From Myxococcales bacterium (GTDB taxonomy: Bacteria > Myxococcota_A > Polyangia > Polyangiales > Polyangiaceae): a stretch of DNA of 64,000 nt. Of the stretch, positions 60,050 through 64,000 are shown one piece after another (position 1 is the stretch's first letter; every line of letters starts with the position of its first letter). The DNA lies in NCBI GenBank assembly GCA_025359105.1, contig JANYHK010000022.1:39483-103482 (forward strand). Reading direction: 5' to 3'. The notes below the pieces were generated by a model. The model saw only the letters and a program-made list of their open reading frames with translations, searched no databases and was not told where the DNA came from. A program made the translations under genes and the position numbers.

Positions 60050-60160
60050 AAGTCTCTGCGGCAAGTCCAAGAGTGGCTCGGGCACTCCACGATCCAGATG
60101 ACGATGCGGTACGCGCACCTCGTGCCGGGTGGAGGGCGAGAGTACGTGGCGGCGTCACTG
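60050..60160 (+). pseudogene. Tyrosine recombinase C-terminal remnant
   Basis: About 37 codons on the + strand encode KSLRQVQEWLGHSTIQMTMR followed by YAHLVP, the highly conserved end of phage-type integrases, including the GH-S-x-x-M-T-x-RY with the catalytic Tyr. The frame has no start and the upstream catalytic Arg and HxxR boxes are absent; upstream of 60050 the frame no longer matches. It therefore looks like a decayed integrase. It lies between the TA pair and the small-gene operon. Confidence 0.7.
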
Positions 60161-60457
60161 ACAGGGACCGCCGGTCCCGAGGCACCGCCAAAGCCAACCG
60201 GCGTCCACATCCCTTGCGCAAGAGCAGGTATAGCCGGCGGGACCGTTGCAGCCCGCGCACCCGGCATCCGCGTTCGGGTCGCACGATCCCGAACGCGGGG
60301 TGCCACATGCGGGAAAGGCGACGCCTTCGCACGTGACGACCGACCCGTGCTGTACGCACGCTGGACCGTTAGTGCCGGTCGCGTTGCCGCCACTGGACTT
60401 CGACGAGGTGCATGCGGCGAGAGCGGCAGCGAGAACCAGCGCGATGATCCGACCCAT
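60155..60457 (-). CDS. Small Cys-rich lipoprotein (100 aa)
   Basis: A 100-residue lipoprotein: signal MGRIIALVLAAALAAC with lipobox LAAC, a Ser/Gly/Asn linker and a domain with eleven cysteines (CVQHGSVVTCEGVAFPACGTPRSGSC, CAGCNGPAGYTCSC). The 3' end overlaps the integrase remnant by a few bases. The ATG at 60457 has GGAGGAGA 7 nt upstream. It is divergent from the mobile-element operon. Its type (short Cys-rich lipoprotein) is that of the host chromosome rather than of the element. Confidence 0.72.
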   Translation of the reverse strand: MGRIIALVLAAALAACTSSKSSGGNATGTNGPACVQHGSVVTCEGVAFPACGTPRSGSCDPNADAGCAGCNGPAGYTCSCARDVDAGWLWRCLGTGGPCQ

Positions 60458-60480
60458 GGCGTCTCCTCCCCAGCCGACCG

Positions 60481-60496
60481 TGGCACCCCGCTGGCA
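60481..60496 (+). promoter_or_regulatory. Candidate sigma-54 promoter (TGGCACC-N4-TGGCA)
   Basis: TGGCACCCCGCTGGCA has the GG-N10-GC spacing of -24/-12 promoters with mismatches at two consensus positions. It would start transcription near 60508, ahead of the small genes beginning at 60587. It could be coincidental in such DNA. Confidence 0.3.
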
Positions 60497-60586
60497 CGCC
60501 CACCCGCGTGCTTCGCAACGAGCTAGAATTCTCGGTCAAATGAGGCGTCCCCAGAGGGATTCGAAAGATCGCCCGAACGTCGTGAA

Positions 60587-60829
60587 GTGCCGTCAAAACA
60601 AGCCGATTCGCGATCGGAGCCGTCGAAAGCTGGCACGACGACGGACGACGACGAGCCGCGTGTGCCTGGCACGGACTCCGTAGAAGCAGCGCTCGCGAAG
60701 GCGCTCACCGAGGCCGCCGCGGCCGGACGTTTCGACGTCGTCGCGCAGCTCGCCCGGGAGCTCGAGGCCCGCCGCGCGGCGCGCGCGGGCAACGTTGTGC
60801 CGATCGACGCGCGCCGACGGGCGAGGTAG
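60587..60829 (+). CDS. Hypothetical protein (80 aa) of the integrated element
   Basis: An 80-residue hydrophilic protein: a Ser/Asp/Glu/Lys-rich N-terminus then a helical part (SVEAALAKALTEAAAAGRFDVVAQLARELEARRAARAG). Probably forms a small helical bundle; no family is recognised. GTG 60587 is the first start in frame. It is followed 26 bp later by the 185-residue gene. The setting suggests a plasmid- or phage-derived operon. Confidence 0.5.
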   Translation: MPSKQADSRSEPSKAGTTTDDDEPRVPGTDSVEAALAKALTEAAAAGRFDVVAQLARELEARRAARAGNVVPIDARRRAR

Positions 60830-60855
60830 GCCACTCCGATGGCGAGAAGAAGACG

Positions 60856-61413
60856 ATGATGAAGAAGCCTGAGCAAAGAAGCGCGTGGGACGTGCTCCCC
60901 GCGAAGACGCTCGCGAGCCTCTTGCAGCAACTCGCTTCCTGGGACGGCACACCGATCGACGACGAGGCCGAACCCTTGCGCGCGATGGCCGCAAAACATC
61001 GGCGCCTTACCATGCCGCTGTTCTATGAGGCGCTCGTCAACGAGCTCGCTCCCTACTGGGAGTATTTTGAACGCGCGCGAACTAGCGTAGCGCCGCCCAA
61101 AAGCGAACGCTTTGAGCGGGCGTTGAACGCGCGCGATCTCGCCGTACGGGCGGTGTTCGAGACCTACAAGCAGGCCCTCTGCCGCGTGGATCCGGAGCGA
61201 CAGGAGGGGACCGTCAACGAGCAGTTTGGGCGCGTACTCAAGGCGGTGTTCTACCTCGAGGACGCAGCCTCCGTCGTCCGCGCCCTCTTCCGCGCACTTG
61301 GTGAGACACGCCGGCTCGACAGCGCCATTCGTGCGAAGAACTCGCGGGCGGCCCGCGTGCTCCGAGAGTCGCGCCGAGAAGGCCGCGCGAGCGTGAAGGG
61401 CCGACGCGGATAG
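60856..61413 (+). CDS. Hypothetical helical protein (185 aa)
   Basis: A 185-residue soluble, mostly alpha-helical protein of unknown function. Recognisable stretches are TLASLLQQLASWDGTPIDDEAEPLRAMAAKHRRLTMPLFYEALVNELAPYWEYF and VRAVFETYKQALC; the C-terminus is strongly basic (RAARVLRESRREGRASVKGRRG), which suggests nucleic-acid binding. ATG 60856 lies after a purine run (GAGAAGAAG). It is the second gene of the element's operon. No homologue is recognised. Confidence 0.6.
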   Translation: MMKKPEQRSAWDVLPAKTLASLLQQLASWDGTPIDDEAEPLRAMAAKHRRLTMPLFYEALVNELAPYWEYFERARTSVAPPKSERFERALNARDLAVRAVFETYKQALCRVDPERQEGTVNEQFGRVLKAVFYLEDAASVVRALFRALGETRRLDSAIRAKNSRAARVLRESRREGRASVKGRRG

Positions 61414-61482
61414 TTTCAGCACTCGATTGGTGACGCGACATCCGTGACCGGCGCCGCGGCCGTGCGCATAGCTGACGTAGCC

Positions 61483-61767
61483 ATGCAGCACGACGCATCC
61501 GACCCCGCGGACGACCACACCATCGGCATCGACACCGACCAGCGCATCACGGACCACGATGTCCGCGACGTCGTGGCCGAGACGATGCGCATCCTGCGCG
61601 AGGAGGTACAGCGATCGTCGGTCGCTGCCGTCGCTCGGCGCACGGGCCTCCCCCGCACGTCCGTCGCCAGCATCCTCACGGGCACGGCGCGACGCGGGAC
61701 GGTAGCCCTCGCCCGCGCCGCGCTCGACCGGCTCGCGCCCCCGCCGCCCCCGAAGGGGGCTGCCTGA
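61483..61767 (+). CDS. Small HTH-like DNA-binding protein (94 aa)
   Basis: A 94-residue protein: acidic N-terminus (MQHDASDPADDHTIGIDTD), a helix-turn-helix-like core (RILREEVQRSSVAAVARRTGLPRTSVASILTGTARRGTVALARAALDRL) and a Pro-rich tail. The SSVAAVARRTGLPRTSVASIL stretch resembles the helix-turn-helix of XRE-type proteins with arrangement V-A-x-x-x-G-x-x-x-x-x-V. Starts at GTG 61444 and GTG 61462 would extend it upstream; ATG 61483 is the only ATG. The next gene begins 2 bp after its stop. A regulator of the element is plausible. Confidence 0.55.
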   Translation: MQHDASDPADDHTIGIDTDQRITDHDVRDVVAETMRILREEVQRSSVAAVARRTGLPRTSVASILTGTARRGTVALARAALDRLAPPPPPKGAA

Positions 61768-61769
61768 TC

Positions 61770-62099
61770 GTGGATCTCCTCACCTCACTCGACGATCGCA
61801 TCCGCGAAATCGTGCGCGAGGAGCTCGCCAAAGGCGCGCGGTCGTCCCTCTTGTACTCCAGCAACGAGCTGCCGCCGGGCGTCACGTCGCGCGCCACCTT
61901 CGCTCGACGCTGCCGCACGATCCCCGAGGCGGCGCCATCGGGCCGCGGCTGGACGTGCCCCGTCGCTGCATGGGAGGCCGACGCTCGAGCACGTCTCGAT
62001 CGTCGCCGCCGTCGCACGCCTGCCGCCTCCAGCGCGCCGTCGAACGTCGTCAGCATCGCCCACGCGATCGTCGCCGGCTCCTCGCGAGGGACACGATGA
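61770..62099 (+). CDS. Hypothetical protein (109 aa), excisionase-like layout
   Basis: A 109-residue basic protein: a helical N-terminus (LDDRIREIVREELAKGARSSLLYSS) and a later segment (VTSRATFARRCRTIPEAAPSGRGWTCPVAAWEADARARL) that resembles the wing and helix of small MerR/excisionase-like proteins; this is only a resemblance. Start is a GTG at 61770, directly after the previous stop. Its stop overlaps the next ATG (ATGA). It belongs to a cluster of overlapping small genes typical of mobile elements. Confidence 0.5.
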   Translation: MDLLTSLDDRIREIVREELAKGARSSLLYSSNELPPGVTSRATFARRCRTIPEAAPSGRGWTCPVAAWEADARARLDRRRRRTPAASSAPSNVVSIAHAIVAGSSRGTR

Positions 62100-62359
62100 G
62101 CACAGCCATCGAGGGGATGATCCCCGGCGAGCCCGCGCTCATCGGCGCGGCGGAGGCATCGGATCGATCGCGCGTCGTGATCCGGTGGGTCTCGCGCCCC
62201 GATGGGCGCCGCGTCACGACGATCACGCGCCAGTGGCGCCGGCGCGCGCAGGACGCGTGGACGGACGGGCGCTCGCTCGAGCTCGAGCACGCGGAGTTGT
62301 GGCTGGTCCGCGATGCACTCGATCGTGCGTGCGCCCTTGCCGAGAGGGAACGCCGATGA
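62096..62359 (+). CDS. Hypothetical protein (87 aa)
   Basis: An 87-residue protein: MSTAIEGMIPGEPALIGAAE, then VVIRWVSRPDGRRVTTITRQWRRRAQDAWTDGRSLELEHAELWLVRDALDRACALAERERR. It appears alpha/beta with charged surface and no export signal. Both ends overlap neighbours by ATGA (62096 and 62356), so all these small genes are translationally coupled. No family is recognised; it probably serves the element. Confidence 0.55.
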   Translation: MSTAIEGMIPGEPALIGAAEASDRSRVVIRWVSRPDGRRVTTITRQWRRRAQDAWTDGRSLELEHAELWLVRDALDRACALAERERR

Positions 62360-62550
62360 TCTCGGACGCCGACCTCGAGGAGCTTGGGCGCGAGCTCGCC
62401 CGCGCGCGCGAACGCATGACCTTCTGTTTGGGCGCCGCCGATCACCTCGGTCACCGCACCGCAGACTGCGCCGCTGGCGGCTACGTCCTCACGGACGCCG
62501 ATCCCGATCGAACCCACGCGCTCGTCGCTGAGAGGGCGGTTCGATCATGA
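62356..62550 (+). CDS. Hypothetical protein (64 aa)
   Basis: A 64-residue protein: MISDADLEELGRELARARERMTFCLGAADHLGHRTADCAAGGYVLTDADPDRTHALVAERAVRS. The two Cys and two His in CLGAADHLGH/C could form a metal site. It is coupled at both ends by ATGA overlaps to the 87-residue gene upstream and the primase-like gene downstream. No family is recognised. Confidence 0.5.
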   Translation: MISDADLEELGRELARARERMTFCLGAADHLGHRTADCAAGGYVLTDADPDRTHALVAERAVRS

Positions 62551-64000
62551 CGAAACCGCAGATCCAGGTCTCGAACGACCTCCGCGCAATGACGGATGCG
62601 GCGATCGAGGCCCTCGCCGATGACTCCGACGTCTACCAGCGCGCCGGTCGGCTCGTGCATGTTGTCCGGTCGACGGGTGAGCCTGGCGCCGTCGTACGGT
62701 GCGAGGGCTCGCCGATCATCAAGTCGATGGAGCGGCCTACGCTCCTCGAGCGCCTCGCCGCGGCGGCCGATTGGGTCCGCTACGACGCGCGGCGCGAAGC
62801 TTTGGTAGGCACGCGCCCGCCAACTGACATTGTTTCCGCGGTGGCCGCGCGTGGGCAATGGGCCAAGGTGCGCCCGCTCGTCGGAGTCCTCGAGGCGCCC
62901 GCGCTCCGCCCCGATGGGACCGTGATCCAGACCGCCGGCTACGACGTGCCGACCGGGCACCTCTACATGCCCTCGGCTACGTTCCCGGAGGTCCCGGCGC
63001 ACCCGACCCGTGCCGATGCCCATCGCGCCTGCGCTGAGCTCCTCGAGGTCGCGTGCGACTTCCCATTCGCGTCCGAGCCGCATCGTTCCGCGTGGCTCGC
63101 CCTGGCCCTGACGCTCTTCGCGAGACCAGCTATCGCCGGCTGCGTCCCTCTCGCCGCCGTCGATGCGACGACCCGCGGCACTGGAAAGGGGAAGCTCACG
63201 GACGCCACGGCGATCCTGTTCACCGGCCGCGACGCGAGCAAGACGCCGCAGCCGCAGGACGACGAGGAGATGCGCAAGCGGATTACGGCGCTCATCCTCG
63301 AGGGCGAATCGATCGCGGTAATCGACAACGTGACGCGCCCGCTCGGTGATGCGTCCCTTGACGCCGCTGTGACGTCCACCCAGTGGAAGGATCGGAGCCT
63401 CGGCAAGAACGAGACGATCAGCGCGCCCAACCGCATCGTCTGGATCGTGACCGCGAACAACCTGCAGTTCGGCGGCGACACCGCGCGGCGCACCCTGCAC
63501 ATTCGGCTCGAGAGCCCCCTCGAGAACCCAGAGGACCGATCGGACTTCCGCCACGTGGACCTGCTCGGATGGGTGCGTGTCGAGCGCCCTCGGCTCGTCG
63601 TCTGCGCCTTGACGGTCCTCCGCGCCTACTTCGATGCCGGGTGCCCCAACGTTGGAGTGCGCGCGTGGGGTTCCTTCGAGGACTGGAGCCGCATCGTGGC
63701 GAGCGCCATCAAGTGGGCCGGGTTCGCAGATCCGCAGACCACGCGCATCGAGCTCGAAGCCGCGGCCGACACCGGGAAGAACGCACTCGCCGCCATGCTC
63801 GCTGGCCTCGCCAGGCTCATGGCCGATACACCGACGGGCCTGACAGCGAAGGCCATCGTCGCCGCGCTCTACCCGGCTGATCGCCACGGAGACGGCGCGG
63901 CACCCGACGGCTACGACGATCTGCGCGACGCGATCGAAGAGCTCGCTCCGCCCACGCCCAGCAAACCGCCGTCCCCCACGAAGCTGGGGCAGGTCCTGCG
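62547..64000 (+). CDS. Primase/ATPase-like replication protein of an integrated element (3' truncated)
   Basis: The first ~484 residues of a protein continuing past the right edge. The N-terminus (IEALADDSDVYQRAGRLVHVVRS) and HRSAWLALALTLFARPAIAG resemble the primase/ATPase proteins of phages and integrative elements. A P-loop-like DATTRGTGKGKL near residue 205 precedes ESIAVIDNV (Walker B) near 250 and NRIVWIVTANNLQFGGDTARR, an AAA-like sensor region. The Walker A has Gly where Thr/Ser is expected after GK, so ATP binding needs confirmation. The ATG at 62547 overlaps the previous stop (ATGA). It marks this region as part of an integrated element together with the integrase remnant. Confidence 0.75.
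   Translation, partial: MTKPQIQVSNDLRAMTDAAIEALADDSDVYQRAGRLVHVVRSTGEPGAVVRCEGSPIIKSMERPTLLERLAAAADWVRYDARREALVGTRPPTDIVSAVAARGQWAKVRPLVGVLEAPALRPDGTVIQTAGYDVPTGHLYMPSATFPEVPAHPTRADAHRACAELLEVACDFPFASEPHRSAWLALALTLFARPAIAGCVPLAAVDATTRGTGKGKLTDATAILFTGRDASKTPQPQDDEEMRKRITALILEGESIAVIDNVTRPLGDASLDAAVTSTQWKDRSLGKNETISAPNRIVWIVTANNLQFGGDTARRTLHIRLESPLENPEDRSDFRHVDLLGWVRVERPRLVVCALTVLRAYFDAGCPNVGVRAWGSFEDWSRIVASAIKWAGFADPQTTRIELEAAADTGKNALAAMLAGLARLMADTPTGLTAKAIVAALYPADRHGDGAAPDGYDDLRDAIEELAPPTPSKPPSPTKLGQVL

Noticed and set aside
60524..60540. TAGAAT with an ATG 10 nt downstream
   Set aside because: The resulting frame encodes a 47-residue arginine-rich peptide with no features; the GTG at 60587 in another frame is preferred, although the hexamer could still be its promoter.

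Overview
The window is 64 kb of very GC-rich chromosomal DNA that looks like a myxobacterium (Myxococcota, probably Polyangiales). This is an inference from content: at least 16 secreted lipoproteins with Asp/Gly/Ser-rich DGGS linkers, Cys-rich repeats, hybrid histidine kinases, sigma-54 activators (one FHA-linked) and a Pkn2-like Ser/Thr kinase. No rRNA, tRNA or CRISPR array was recognised.

Layout. 1-5 kb: start of a GlpD-like flavoprotein, two lipoproteins, an aldo/keto reductase and an acyl-CoA synthetase. 5-11 kb: small proteins and a 1,297-residue lipoprotein with 8+8 Cys-rich repeats around a core shared with the lipoprotein at 419-1756. 11-25 kb: a cyanophycin locus. Cyanophycin synthetase and a coupled Mur-ligase-like protein (apparently CTG-initiated) lie at 11.3-15.9 kb. 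Cyanophycinase, isoaspartyl dipeptidase and a CehA/McbA-like lipoprotein form an operon at 20.9-25 kb. Between them sit a DUF3089 hydrolase and a sigma-54 response regulator/hybrid kinase pair. 25-34 kb: lipoproteins, an amino-acid permease, a PhnD-like binding protein, a questin-oxidase-like protein, a histidine kinase, DoxX and an archaeal-type TrmY methyltransferase. 34-43 kb: a dimethylglycine/sarcosine-dehydrogenase-like enzyme, a small phosphatase, enoyl-CoA hydratase, GST, LysR, MATE and TetR genes. 43-49 kb: a Ser/Thr kinase, PEGA-type protein and FHA/sigma-54 activator block. 49-59 kb: lipoproteins, a D-aminoacylase-like hydrolase, a GST, a nucleotidyltransferase pair, a second permease and RCC1-repeat and LamG lipoproteins. 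59.3-64 kb: a PIN toxin/antitoxin pair, a tyrosine-integrase remnant and an operon of small genes with ATGA overlaps leading into a primase/ATPase-like gene cut by the right edge, so an integrated element.

Working together. The cyanophycin genes would give a full cycle: Asp/Arg polymer synthesis, hydrolysis to beta-Asp-Arg, then cleavage to amino acids. The kinase, FHA activator, NtrC-type regulator and hybrid kinase suggest dense signalling. Many transcription units appear leaderless: fourteen starts have a TANNNT hexamer 6-9 nt upstream and mostly no Shine-Dalgarno sequence. That pattern is the most unusual genome-scale signal here.
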